This document shows, piece after piece, positions 19,690 through 30,233 of a stretch of DNA of 64,000 nt. Within the stretch, counting starts at the first letter, position 1, and each line of letters opens with the position of its first letter. The notes beneath the pieces are model-generated. The model was not told the origin of the DNA, ran no database searches, and saw only the letters and a program-made list of their open reading frames with translations. Origin of the DNA: Aphelocoma coerulescens (taxonomy: Eukaryota; Chordata; Aves; Passeriformes; Corvidae); the NCBI RefSeq assembly GCF_041296385.1, contig NW_027183960.1:1969001-2033000 (forward strand), in the 5' to 3' direction. The translations under genes and the position numbers were made by a program.

Positions 19690-20610
19690 CCCCTGACAGC
19701 TAAGCTCCAACTACGGTGTCGCTTATGTCCTTCCCAGGACGGGCGGGAAAACGCCTCGGCGCAGCGCAGCGCTGGCCGGGAGCGGCCGGCACGGCACCGA
19801 GCGCGCTCCCCACTCCCTCCCGCCCGCGCCGCTGCGGAGACCCCGGGTTCGCCGGAATCGGCCACATGCTGCACGGAGGGCAGCGCGGCAAAGGCGGCCT
19901 CCCCTCGTCGCCCGGGGAAGGCCGGCCTCGGATCCCCGCTCTCTCCACCGGCACGGGCAGTGCCAGCAGCCTCTCGCTGTGGTCGCCGCTGGCCGAAAGC
20001 CTCGCCGCGCACCGCCCGGCCGGCCCCGCCGCTCCGCGGGGTCACACGGCACCTGCCGTGGGCGGCCGCCGAGCGACAGGAAGCAGAAGCACTCACCGCC
20101 GCGCCGCTCGCCGCCCCGCCCGGGCGCTCCTCTCCTCGCGCTACCACGATGGCGCCGGCCCGCCCCGCCTTCCCCGTCGCCTGCGGCGCAACGCGGCTGC
20201 TCCGAGCCACGCAGCACGCGTGCGGCCGGGCCCTGCCGAGCTGCCGGCGGAGCCGGGGCACAGCACGGGCGGGAGAGCTTCCGGCAAGGCTGGGCGGGCG
20301 GCGAGCGCGGCCGAGCGTGAGCGCGCCAGGCGGGCGGCGGGCGGCGGCGTGATGGAGAGCTAGATGGAGGCGGCAGCACCGCGCGGCATAAAATAGCTGA
20401 TCGTCCGGCAGCCGCCCGCTCCGCAGCCCCTCGGCTGCTGTCGAGAAGGGCCCCGGCCCTGGCCGCGGGCAGCCCTGGCGGGGCAGGGGAGCACTGCGGG
20501 CAGCCCCGGGGCCGCGCAGCCGTCTGCAACGCGCGGTGGGAGCCGCTGGGAACTATTTTACACGTCCCGGGGGGCTGGAGAGGAGCACGGAGACCACGCG
20601 GCAGGTCGCT
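19690..20610. promoter_or_regulatory. CpG island, left arm
   Basis: Mirror of 1,620-2,570 with a 32-bp deletion. It now sits within 15 bp of the ERV-A 3' LTR, so LTR transcription on + would run straight into it and island transcription on minus would run into ERV-A. Sequence elements are as in the right arm, in the opposite orientation. Confidence 0.75.
20388..20395 (+). promoter_or_regulatory. TATA-like element in left-arm CpG island
   Basis: ATAAAATA flanked by GC-rich DNA. It points toward the ERV-B LTR and has the same spelling in all arms. Confidence 0.3.
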
Positions 20611-20652
20611 GCCGTTAGGGAAAATTAATCCACGATGCCTGAGGTTTATATC

Positions 20653-21114
20653 CGAAAAGGAGACAGAGGAGTCCTGCAACATTCTTCGACTACAGGGAGA
20701 GTCCATGGGGCTTTTCCCATGGCGTCTGTCAAACGGTTGCGGGATGCAGCCCCCTTTTGATGCCAAGTTCCCGGCCACAGCACCCTCTTCCTTTTCCCCA
20801 CTGGCTGAGGTATTCGGGAGATACAGACTTCCGGAACTGCCTACTCTATGCGCCCCCCTCTAATATGCACCCCCCTCTTGGCATCGAGAAGAAAGAAAAG
20901 AACCCCATTCCTAATGCTCTTAAGTCTTTGTTGCCTTGCTCTAGGTTCAGGAATTTAACACGGCCTTGATTAATCAACAGTCTCTGATGATTAGTAACAG
21001 TTCTAGAGAACTCCTAGTTTCTTCTGTTACTTCACTAGCCATAACTTCCTAGCCTTGTCTACAGGCCGATTCACACGGTCTCTTTGTAAAGACTCATCCA
21101 TCTCATTCCTTTTA
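20653..21114 (-). repeat. ERV-B 3' LTR U3 (left arm)
   Basis: Mirror of 40,338-40,799. The U3 text ends at the CpG-island side; TATA (TTTATAT on +) is at about 20,645. Confidence 0.8.
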
Positions 21115-21256
21115 ATCCCTCCTCTTTTTATTTGCTCTGTATTTGTCTTTACAAACCTTAATTACCATGGATTTAATTTTTTCTTCTGGAGTCTTCTTGG
21201 GTTTTGCTATTATTTGCAGTGACATTCTTTTCTGTCCTTTTGTAGTCATTTCTGGA

Positions 21257-22811
21257 TCAGGTAGGCATGGCTGCTAGCGGCATCCCCTTGAGCACCTGCT
21301 GAAAGAGCTGCAGCCAGCATGGTGTCACGCATGGTAAAAAGATGAGAATTGCGATAGCATATAAGAGGAGAAATCGTATTCATTTAGCCCATAGCTGGCC
21401 AGTTAACTATGAAAATATGTCCCATTCCCATCCTTTCAACATTTGGACAGGTCCACGAGCTGACGTTATTTCCTTTGTTATTTGTTTGACCACTTTTCCG
21501 CTGTCATCTGCTTGCAAACAGCAGCTCGAGTCATTTAATTTCCCACAAACTCCTCCTTCTTCTGCCTACAGATAATCTAATACCATCCAATGTTGAAATA
21601 CCGCTTTCCTCATTTAAGTGGGTTGCTCAGCAAAAAGGTCAAGCGCTGTGGCTGGCTGGTTGGTAATTATTTCCGAGACAGCTTGTAACCTAATTATCTC
21701 CTTCAAATGATAAATGGGTTCCCAGGCATCTGGGATTAATTCCTTAGGTTTCCAAGGGGCTGGTCCATCGTGTTGGGTAACTTGTTCTGTTGGCCGTTCA
21801 TCATTTCCCCGTTTTGGGGTGCTCCCTCCAGCCAGGGCTGCATCAGCTGACTGCTTTTCTCTAATTAAATCATCACAGATTTTGATTCCTAAGCGATTTC
21901 CCAGAACTTGTAGTAGCAAAAAGAACAACAGTCTACTAAATATACCATATCCCTGACCAGTTTGGAGGTAACCTGAGCTAAGCATGTTGGCCACAAATCC
22001 AATACTGTCCTTTCAAAGCCCGTGTTCCATTAGCAAAGGAACCTACCCATGGTCATCAATTGGTGGCTCAAAATACAGCAGGATTCCCGGGCCTAACGGT
22101 CCTCCAACAAGAGTTGCCCCACCATAAGGGTCCCAGCATTTGCATTTCCAAGCTCCCGCACAGGGTTCCCACCTACATTTACATCTGCAAGCTGCTTGGT
22201 TGGATTTGGAGCAGAACTCACTAAAAGGCTTTGAGTTCCAATCCGGTGTGGCCATTCCCACTGATAATCACAAACAACATGTCTTCTACTTGTGGAATTT
22301 TTGTGGGGACTGCTCAAAAACAGGTGGTCAAAAAACCCCCTTGTCCCTCCCCATTGCTTTACAGGCTTCCAAATATTTTTGGTAAGTGTGATAAGAACGC
22401 CTTACGCAGCTACTGTTAGTGAGCCGAACAGGTATTTGATTGCATTTGCCTTGATATTTGGAACAATTGGAAGGAGGGCAATTGGGGGTCCAAACCCAGT
22501 TGTTCAAGCCCAGAGGGAAAGTCAATTGACAATTGCCTTTTCCTACATAGACACGCCCTATCCTATTAGGCAATAAGTGCCTGTTGGAGAAGAATGAAGT
22601 GGCCGTGAACTTCCTTCTTTGGCCCCAAATCCCATCCCACTGTGGCCCTCACATTGACCCACCATTTAGGTTCAGCTGGGCTAGCCAACTGTGGCCACTC
22701 TTCAGATCCTCCTGGCCTTCCACAGAGCCAGCAATTGCTAAGGTTAAAAACTTTTGCTACTTCTTCTCCTAAGGCTGCAAATTGATTCTCCCACTCCTGG
22801 CCTAAACTCAG
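21257..22811 (-). pseudogene. ERV-B env remnant (left arm)
   Basis: Mirror of 38,640-40,194. SU pieces include CWLCGG (near 22,730), a cysteine-rich segment around 22,180 (repeated C-x-C spacing) and a block open for 126 codons (21,614-21,994). TM has C-x7-CC near 21,535. It differs from the right arm by scattered substitutions; for instance the codon before the LDYLL block region reads TAC here (21,568), where L' and R arms have other text. Confidence 0.82.
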
Positions 22812-23283
22812 CTGACCATATCAAAGTAGAATTAGTAAGGAAAATGTTTTAATAGTGTCATCTAATTAGCTAGTCTAATTTTCCCGTTGTCTTCTGCAGC
22901 ACCTGTGGCAATTGAAGACACAGAAACCACTTAACGTAACAAAATGGCCACAAGTATTAGCCCCCAAGTGAGTGGAGATTCTAGAGGAGGGATGCCTTTA
23001 CAGTCTATTTCAGCAGACGGTCTGAAGGTAGGACTGCGGGGCTTCTTCCGATGTCGAAGCACTGCCTACTGCTCCGGCCCACTCCTGCAGAGTGTCAGTC
23101 ACGGCCTCCCGGCCTTCTCCTCCAGCTGAGATGTGCAAATCTCCGAGGCTTCAGAGACCTTGACCCGAGAGTGACGGGTTCACCTGTGTTCAGCTTACTT
23201 GACGGCTGTTTTCTGTCGTCAGTGACACTTGGAATGGGCCACGCCATTTCACCAGCACTGGCGCTTCTTTCTACTCCTTAATT

Positions 23284-23989
23284 AGGACTCAATCTCCTGG
23301 TTGGATGTTAAAAGCAGCAAAGTCCAAAGGCCGGGCTTGCGCCAGCTGAGTTTCCTGTTGAAGGGGTTTCACAAGAAGCAGGATCCTGGCCACAGATGGT
23401 TTTAAAAATGCATCACTTGCCTCTACCCCCCCCACTGGGTGGAGACTTACCAGGAGGGCAATTGCAAACAACGATTGAAAGGGAGATAACTGAATCTCTC
23501 TTCTGGGTTGGGCCCTCATTCTCACCAAAGCCAATGTCCAAAGCCCTACCCATGGCATCTTGGTTTCTATTACCAGCTTCAAAAGGTGTTTATTTCTCTC
23601 TTCATTGTTTTCTACCCGAGCCGAGCTCTGGGGGTGCCAGGGCCTATGGAGGTTCCATTGTGTTCCTAAAGAAGCCAAAACCCCTTGAAGGATCTTTCCT
23701 GCAAAATGAGTTCCCCTATCTGAATCTATTGCTTCTACAATGCTGTATCTTGGAATGATTTGTTCCAAAAATGCCTTAAGAACAGATCCTGTCATTACTG
23801 AAGTAGTTGGAAATACTTCTGGCCACCTTGCTAGCTGACATACGATTACCAGAAGATATTAAGCCTTGCCACTTGGGGCATCTCCGGAAAATCCACCTGG
23901 CATCTTTGGAAGGGCCATGCAGCCCAAGGCCTCCCTCCTCTAGCAAGTTACTTTGTAACTTGGCTGTTGGCTTTAGCACAGATCAAGCA
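23284..23989 (-). pseudogene. ERV-B pol remnant, integrase (left arm)
   Basis: The 168-codon minus frame at 23,289-23,795 reads the integrase core: DSDRGTHFAGK around the second catalytic aspartate and HPQSSARVE around the glutamate, then the C-terminal domain. Upstream broken text holds the C-x2-C zinc half (CLICAKANSQ) in another frame. The C-run at about 23,427 differs in length between arms and units and changes the local frame. Confidence 0.82.
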
Positions 23990-24313
23990 ACCTTCAACAG
24001 CTCCTTTTGCCAGTCTAAAAAGACCCCCAGCAACATACATCATGAGATAGGCTTCTGCCAATCCTCAGGAAGTGCAAGAACTCTCTTAATGGAGTTGCTT
24101 TAATATTGGTAGGGCCAAAGGTTCTGGTATCTCGTTTGCCATCCCTTGGAAACCAATTCTTGCCTTTTTTCTCTGCCACACGACTTTTAACTGTATGTCA
24201 AACTGCTGTGGTAGAAAAGACAGCTTCCTGGGCAGTGATGGAGTCACGGGGAGCAAAGGGGGCATCTTGGAGAGTTCTGGCAGAAGTGTGGCTTTCTGAG
24301 TTTCTTCATCCAC

Positions 24314-24754
24314 CAAAAAGGAGACAGAGGAGTCCTGTAACATTCTTCAACTCCAGGGAGAGGCCATGGGGCTTTTGCCATGGAGTCTCTCAAATGATTG
24401 CGGGAAGCAGCCCCCTTCTGATGTTAAGTTCCTGGCAACAGCACCCTCTGAGGTACTCGGGAATTACAGACTTCCGGAACTGCCTACTCTATGCCCCCCT
24501 CTAATATGCACTCCCCTTTTGGAATGGAAAAGGAAGAAAACCAAACTATTCCTAATGCTGGGAAGTCTTTGCTGCCTTGCTCTAGGTTCAGGAATTTAGC
24601 AGGGCCTTGGCTGAGCAACAGTCTCTGTTGATTAGTAACAGTTTCTAGAACGAATACTTTCTTCTGTTACTTCCCCCCCTGTAAATTCCTAGCCTTGTCT
24701 AAGGAGAGATTCACACGGTCTCTTTGTAAAGACACATCTATCTTACTCCTTTCA
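24314..24754 (-). repeat. ERV-B 5' LTR, truncated after U3 (left arm)
   Basis: Mirror of 36,696-37,136. It begins (minus) TGAAAGGAG beside the CA-repeat region and ends abruptly, with R and U5 lost together with the 5' part of the provirus. Confidence 0.8.
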
Positions 24755-25129
24755 CTCCCACACCTTCCTTGCGGTGGAACGGCTCTCCCCGGCACAGCAC
24801 CTGGCACAAAACCCCCGTATACGCACACACACACCTGCACTTACCCTGCACTCCACTGCACACACACACACACACACACCTCCCGCACACTAACACCCCC
24901 TCCACATCCCCACCATGCTACTTGCAGTGGCCCCGCCCCTGCCATCCCCACCGGCTGGCAGCACCCACTCCTCGCATGCTTCCCCATGCCTTGCATTTCC
25001 TTGCTGCCCCCTCTGTAGCCTTCCCTCAACCTGCCTTTTCTCCCCTGCCTTGCACTGACTTGCTCACCCATCCCCCACCTGACTTCCTTTCACATTCGTC
25101 TAGGTCTGGCCTCACCTTTCCTTTTCCTT
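24755..25129. repeat. CA-microsatellite region (left arm)
   Basis: A (CA)n run at about 24,858-24,880, plus shorter CACACA tracts around 24,820, in C-rich flanks. It abuts the ERV-B 5' LTR. Run length differs slightly from the right arm. Confidence 0.85.
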
Positions 25130-26115
25130 CTAGGACCCTCATTGCCTTGCCTCGCCTCGCAAAGCCACCACTTGCCTTGCCTTGCCCTTGAACCCCTCCC
25201 TTGCCTTGCATGACCTTGCTCACCCCTCCCCCACCTGGAATTCAACACCCCTTTTCAATGACATTTCTGGGCCTTGCCCTGCCCTTTCTGCTCCTCCGAG
25301 GAATCTCAAAGCTCTCAAGCATCTCCGGTGTTTCAGGATCCCATGAGAGGAAGACCAGGGGAGGACGCATGTTGCCACACTCATCTCTGTGGGCAGCCTT
25401 TGTCTGGGAGCAATCCTTGCATGTCTTGAACCTTGGAGGGGCAATTCACATTTTGCCCTTGAGCTCGGGGACCAGAAAGAGAGTTCTTTTGCATACAAGG
25501 GAAAGCAGGTAGCTCAAGTCTTTTAGGTACAGAGGAGAGATGACCCACGCGGGATCAAGGCCACACAGAGCACTTGGTCCTGGCCACTTTTGTGTACCAG
25601 CAGTCCTTGAATGTACTTCTCACCTGCCTTGCCTGGCCTTGCCTTGGCAACACAACAGTTGCCTTGCCTTGCCCTGCTAGCCCTCTGGAGCCTTGCATTC
25701 CTTTGCACGGCCATGCCCAGCACATGACCTGCCTACTGTTTTCCTCCAGGGCCTTGGCTTGCTGAGCCCTTCCTGTTTCTGCCTGGCCTTCCCATCAGTG
25801 GCCCTTCCTTCCTACAGCCAGCCTTGCCTCTAACTTCTGGACCTTCTCTTGTCTACCACTCCATTTGCTTTCCCCTCACTGCTCTGGCCTTGCCTACCTC
25901 TCCCTTGACTTGCCCACAATTGCCTGCACTCGGTTTGCAGCGCCTTGCCTGCATGGAAGGCAAGGGAAAGAGTGGTAGGCCGGGCAAAGCAAAGCCAGCA
26001 AGTTGTAGGCAGTGCGAGGCAAGGCGGACGTAGGCAAAGGAAGCAGAGCAAGGGTACCTTAAGAAGAACTAGACAAGGCAAGGCCAAGAGACTCGGAGTG
26101 CCTTTCCTTGGGAAG
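25130..26115. repeat. CCTTG/CAAGG satellite with strand switch (left arm)
   Basis: Degenerate pentamer-based repeat: 25,130-25,945 is rich in CCTTGC/CTTGCCTTG on +, and from about 25,955 the same motif appears reversed as GGCAAGG/GCAAAGC. The switch is a local inverted repeat (CCTTGCCTGC..GGAAGGCAAGG). Both halves carry unrelated insert text. No gene; short open frames on both strands are by-products. Confidence 0.8.
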
Positions 26116-27515
26116 GCAAGGACATAGTGCCAGTGTTGCTGGAGCAGATGTTAAGGTACTGTGGGGAGGAATAGTCCAGCAAGACATTTCTCTTCTGGCC
26201 CCTGTGCGTGTGGGGGCAATTGTTGGACATATTCAATACTGGAGGCGGATCAGTCGCTGGATGTGTTGTATTTTGGAGGAGGGGATGCCGTTTCTTTGGA
26301 GATGGGCTTGTAGTTGCTCTCTTTGGCAAGGAAGGCAGGTTTGGATGTGCACATCAGGTACTCCTAGGGATTTTAAAGGCTTTTCCCAACAGGCAGAGCT
26401 CTCTCTGGGTTCGAGCTGTTGAGCTGTCAGTGGGAATGCAAAGGCCAAGCTCTTAAGCTATTTGTCCTGGTGCCTTCAGTGTGTGAGCAGTCCCTGGTGC
26501 CGTTGCCTTTGGATCCTGACTCTGGGAGAGGGAAGGCTTAGGATGGTACCTAGAGCTGAGAAGGAGAGTGCTGAGAACAGCGTGTGTGCTGCTAGTTTGA
26601 GGGGTGCAGGTGAAGTTGTAGGCAGCAAGATCTTCCTCAGCTGGCACTGTTTTGAGCCCTGTTTTTGCCAGATGGTTTCAAGTTGGTGGGCGGAATCTGC
26701 GAGAGGGAAAAGATTTGTATGGGCCAAAGAGGTGTGGTGTAAAGAAGAGTGTGCTCTTGGAAGGGGAAGATGAGGGCAACCTTTTTGTCCTGACACCGTT
26801 GATTTGAGTGCAGGGCCGTTTGCAAGTTGCCTCTGTCTGCCCTTGGGGTGGTTTCGAGCTGGGCCAGGTGCTTGGCCTTCTTTTGCAAGTCTGCAGCGCC
26901 GTCGTGTGGTTGTTTCCATGAGCGCTGACAGTGCCCGGCAAAAAGCGCTTGGCTGGCGCGGCCCCAGTCGTGTGGAAGCAGTTGGTGGAAGAGCTCCGCT
27001 GTGCATCCTGCCTCTTGGAGACATAAAAGGATGTAACCCTGCGCGTAGGGGGGAAGCAAGACGAATCTTTTCATTGTTGGCTGAGCAGTTTCTAAGCGGC
27101 AAAAGTAAAGGCAGTTTCAGCACGGCCTCTTTCTTTCAGAACCTTTTCTGTGCCATCATGAACATGCTCAACATGCCACTCGCACCCGCTGAACTGCATC
27201 AAAGGCCCTGGAGATAGGCACTTTCCTTCAAGCTCTCTGTAGCATCCTACCCTCCACCTCTGGCGGATCCCAAAGCCCTTCCAAACATCCAGCAGCTGCA
27301 CGCAGAGAACAAGTGCTAAAACAAGGCGTTGGCCTTCCTAGTCCTTTTAAAGTCTGTGAACTAGGCGAAACATTCCAGTGAGCAGCACTTTCCTTCGCAA
27401 CTATATCTAGAGCATCATCACATTCTCTCCAAGTGGGTAAGTCCACCCTTGCAGCGCAGCGTTTGAAGCCACAGTTCGGACTGAGAGATAGGCCAGGTGA
27501 GAAAGCATTTCTTGA
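26116..27515. other. Arm sequence with conserved open frames, no recognised gene
   Basis: Moderately GC-rich DNA. The longest frame is minus 26,476-27,123 (215 codons, Pro/Ser/Leu-rich), overlapped by a 145-codon minus frame. Nothing in either resembles a known domain. Parts near 26,545 and 27,225-27,400 (TTCTCAGCTCTAGGTACC read on minus; GCACTTTCCTTCGCAAC on +) are diverged copies of text in the central satellite, so the satellite family probably extends into the arm. Confidence 0.5.
26476..27123 (-). CDS. Hypothetical 215-codon frame (left arm)
   Basis: Begins MLKLPLLLPLRNCSANNEK; no signal peptide call is safe, no domain. It is intact in both arms (34,325-34,972) with one residue change near the start (LRNC against RRNC), which near-identity of the arms alone would explain. 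Low expectation of being real. Confidence 0.12.
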   Translation of the reverse strand: MLKLPLLLPLRNCSANNEKIRLASPLRAGLHPFMSPRGRMHSGALPPTASTRLGPRQPSAFCRALSALMETTTRRRCRLAKEGQAPGPARNHPKGRQRQLANGPALKSTVSGQKGCPHLPLPRAHSSLHHTSLAHTNLFPLADSAHQLETIWQKQGSKQCQLRKILLPTTSPAPLKLAAHTLFSALSFSALGTILSLPSPRVRIQRQRHQGLLTH

Positions 27516-28400
27516 CTATCCCTCTTCTCTGGAAGACTTGATACTCGCAGCGCGACCACGTCCACACACCTTCAGTGTGGCCAGGTTCAAGCAGCTAGAG
27601 CTCCCAGAGATGGGAGAGTCAGGAGAGAAGACGTTCCAAAAGTACCGTGTACTTACAGCAGCATTAAAACTGTGCACAGCAGTCTGCAGCACTGTAGACT
27701 GCGGCTTCTCCGACAGACGAGCCATCCCATTGTTGCCTCTCGCAGCCTGCTTGCTAGCTGCTCTCCTGAAGAAAAGAACTAGAAGAAAAAGCCAATGCTG
27801 GGCTGCACCTTCCCCTTGCCTTACGTAAAGCCACCTAAACTCCCCGCTGCACTCTCTACTTCCCCTCTCCTTGGAAGCGACCACTGTGTTTGCTGCATCT
27901 CGAAGCCTAAAGTTAAGCGCCAAAGTTTCCAAGGATGGTTGGAAGAAGGATAAGTAGTAGCACAAGGAAGTAGTTGTCGTTGAACTTCCTCCTTCTCAAT
28001 GCTAACGTGAATTGGGCAGGCAGGCGAGTGCTAGCCACGCTCCTTTCTCAGTTTGTACGCTGCGGACACGAGTCCGGTGCTCTGCGCCTTCGTTCGGCCT
28101 CTTTAGTACCCATGTCGCTCTTTCATTCAGCCGGAGTCGAAGCGTCGTCTACTTCTCGCCCAGAGAGCACGGTGCCGGCAGCGAAATGCCCCAGCCGACT
28201 GCTTCTGCCGACACACGCCTGGTCTATGCACTTTCCCTCGCAGCGACATACAGCAGCACTTTCGGTCTTTCTTGTCGTCCAAATGTAAAGGGAAAGATTC
28301 TCTGCTATGTCCCGCCCAGAGAACAGTTTTAGGTCAACCAGCACGCCCAGAGCTTGCCCTCGACGCGTGGAAACTTGTGTTTGCACCACATTCAAGTGGC
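27516..28400. repeat. Central satellite family entering the left arm
   Basis: From about 27,800 the text is the first forward copy of the 1.45-kb repeat (landmark GTCGAAGCGTCGTCTACTTC at 28,137). The minus frame 27,516-27,965 (149 codons) is the diverged counterpart of frames in the central copies and shares MARLSEK-type text with them. This part is still nearly identical to the right arm. Confidence 0.65.
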
Positions 28401-28811
28401 TGCCGTCTTTCCTTTACAGCCTGCAGAGCACCGTCAGACCGCCGTGCTCTCTGCACCTGCCTTCTCAGTTCTAAGTACTACCGCGCCTCTTACAGCCTTG
28501 CAGGAAGCAAAGACACGGATAGTCATCTCGCAGAGAAGAACGTGGAAGGACGAAAGGATGATCTTCCTTTCTCCTGCTTCTTGCCTGAATTGTGGTGCTG
28601 TATTGAAAGTCTTGGCTAGCGAAAAGCTCATCCAGCAAGTGCCTCATTCCTGACGCATCTCGCTGAGCGAGAGTTTCACGAAGAGTTTAGACTCTGGAAA
28701 CAGCAAGAAAATGATTGTACGTCGAGCTGAGGAAAATCCGTGCACAGCACACTGTGGATGCGTGCAGTGTTCGCGCTGAAGAGCGCCAAAACGCAAAGCC
28801 ATCGCTGGGCT

Positions 28812-29198
28812 TCAGTTTTGTCCAGACCGCAGAAGGCAAAGAACGAAGCAGCTGGGCACCGCGTTAACGTACTCAGTGGACCGAATTTCAAATGTCCAGC
28901 CAAAAGCTGCTTCATAAGCAGATTCAGCTGAGAATGCTCTGGCTGCTTCACAAAGTAAGGCGCAGCCGTTTCCATTCATCACACTACCTGGCCAGAAGCA
29001 GTATCCTACACCTTCAATGCTGCAGCGTCCATGCAGCTGGAGCACACGCAGTAGGACGCGTCGAGATAGACGGCGTTCTTCAAGTACCCCCCTCCTCCAA
29101 GCAGCCTTGAAACTGAGCACAACACACTGCGGCTCGGGAGCTTCCTTCTCAGATAGACGTGCCGTCACGTTATTCACTCTCGCAGCTCCGTTGCCCAC
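28812..29198 (-). CDS. Hypothetical 128-codon frame in a satellite copy
   Basis: Begins MGNGAARVNNVTARLSEKEA. An equally long frame with the same start and end is in the oppositely oriented copy at 32,307-32,693, although the two copies differ at about a tenth of residues. A truncated version is at 30,987-31,301. Retention of length despite divergence is suggestive but not proof of coding. No known domain. Confidence 0.2.
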   Translation of the reverse strand: MGNGAARVNNVTARLSEKEAPEPQCVVLSFKAAWRRGVLEERRLSRRVLLRVLQLHGRCSIEGVGYCFWPGSVMNGNGCALLCEAARAFSAESAYEAAFGWTFEIRSTEYVNAVPSCFVLCLLRSGQN

Positions 29199-30221
29199 TT
29201 GCAGCAGCTGCTACCAAAGCAAAATGCTCCAGAAGTAAAAAGCACTGCCGGGCTGCACTTTCCCTTGCCTCACGTAAAGCACCATAAACTGTCCGCTGTG
29301 CTCTGTATTTCCATTCTCCGCCGCATCTACCACTGTTATCTCTGCATCTCGAAGCATAAAGCTCGGCACAATTCCTCCCAGGGAACGCTGGAAGAGAAAT
29401 AGGCAGCAGCACAAGTAGCTGCAAGTGGAACTTTCTGTTTTAAAACGCTAACGTGAATCCGGAAACAAGCGAGTGACAGCCAATCTTCCTCTTGCAGCCT
29501 GTGCGATGCACACACCAGCTCGGTGCTCTGCCCTCATTCTTTAATGCTCTTCGTACCATGTCGCGCTTTCATTCTGCCGGAGTCGAAGCGTCGTCTACTT
29601 CTCGCCCAGAGAGCACGGTGCCAGCGGAGAAAGGCTCCAGAAAAACGCTCCAGGCTGCTGATTCTTCCCAAACACACCAGGGCTATGCACTTTCCTTCGC
29701 AGCGCTAAGTAGCATCACATTCTGTTTGCGTTGGAGCCGGAATGCAAAGGGAAAGATTCTCGGTTACGTCTCACTCAGCGCCCAGTTTTAGGTCACCAAG
29801 CTTACCCGGAGCTTACCCGCGACGCGTGGAAATTGGTATTTGCACCATATTCAAGTGGTAGCTTTCTTTCCTTTACAGCCTGCAGAGCGCCGTCAGATCG
29901 CGGTGCTCTCTGCACCTGCCTTCTCCCTTCCAAGTACCACCGCGCACCTTACAGCCTTGCAGGAAGCAAAGACGTGGAGAGATGTCTCGCAGAGAAGATC
30001 GTGCAAAGACGAAAAGATGTTCTTCTTTGCTTTTCCTCGTCGCCCAGATTGTGGTGCTCTACTGAAAGCGTGGGCTAACGAATGGCTAATCTAGCATGTG
30101 CTTCCCTTCTAATGCATTTCGCTGAGCGAGAGCTGAGGAAAATCCTTGCACTGTACACTATGGATGCGTGCAGTAGACACGCAGAAGAGCGGCACAGCTC
30201 ATAACCATCGCACACTCCAGC

Positions 30222-30233
30222 CCAGAGCTCTGG
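30222..30233. other. Inversion centre of block C
   Basis: CCAGAGCTCTGG, a perfect 12-bp palindrome inside a slightly longer imperfect one. Text to the left (GGATGCGTGCAG at 30,161) is forward-type satellite; text to the right (CTGCACGCATCC at about 30,309) is reverse-type. This is where the two orientations meet. Confidence 0.7.

Larger units (their letters stand above)
20653..24754 (-). mobile_element. ERV-B provirus, left arm copy (internally deleted)
   Basis: Reverse-strand copy of 36,696-40,799: 5' LTR U3 fragment at the high-coordinate end, integrase and env remnants, 3' LTR at the low end. Gag, protease and most of RT are missing. It occupies the same place in both arms, so it was present before the inverted duplication. 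Confidence 0.88.
19676..28400. repeat. Left palindrome arm, inner part
   Basis: Inverted copy of 33,048-41,801. Paired coordinates sum to 61,448 near the inner end and to about 61,480 near the outer end, the change coming mostly from a 32-bp deletion in this arm at about 20,467. Private features of L arms shared by both units include that deletion, the GTCGCC spelling at 19,982, and the 21,342 frame variant. Match to the right arm breaks down sharply at 28,400/33,048. Confidence 0.93.

Noticed and set aside
20149..20360. Peptide starting MAPARPAFPV with good Kozak context in the left CpG island, resembling a mitochondrial presequence
   Set aside because: Arg/Ala-rich readings are expected here by base composition alone; there is no donor in phase and no matching second exon.
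24800..25070. Possible proline/histidine-rich protein over the CA region
   Set aside because: Readings such as THTHTH are translations of the CA microsatellite.
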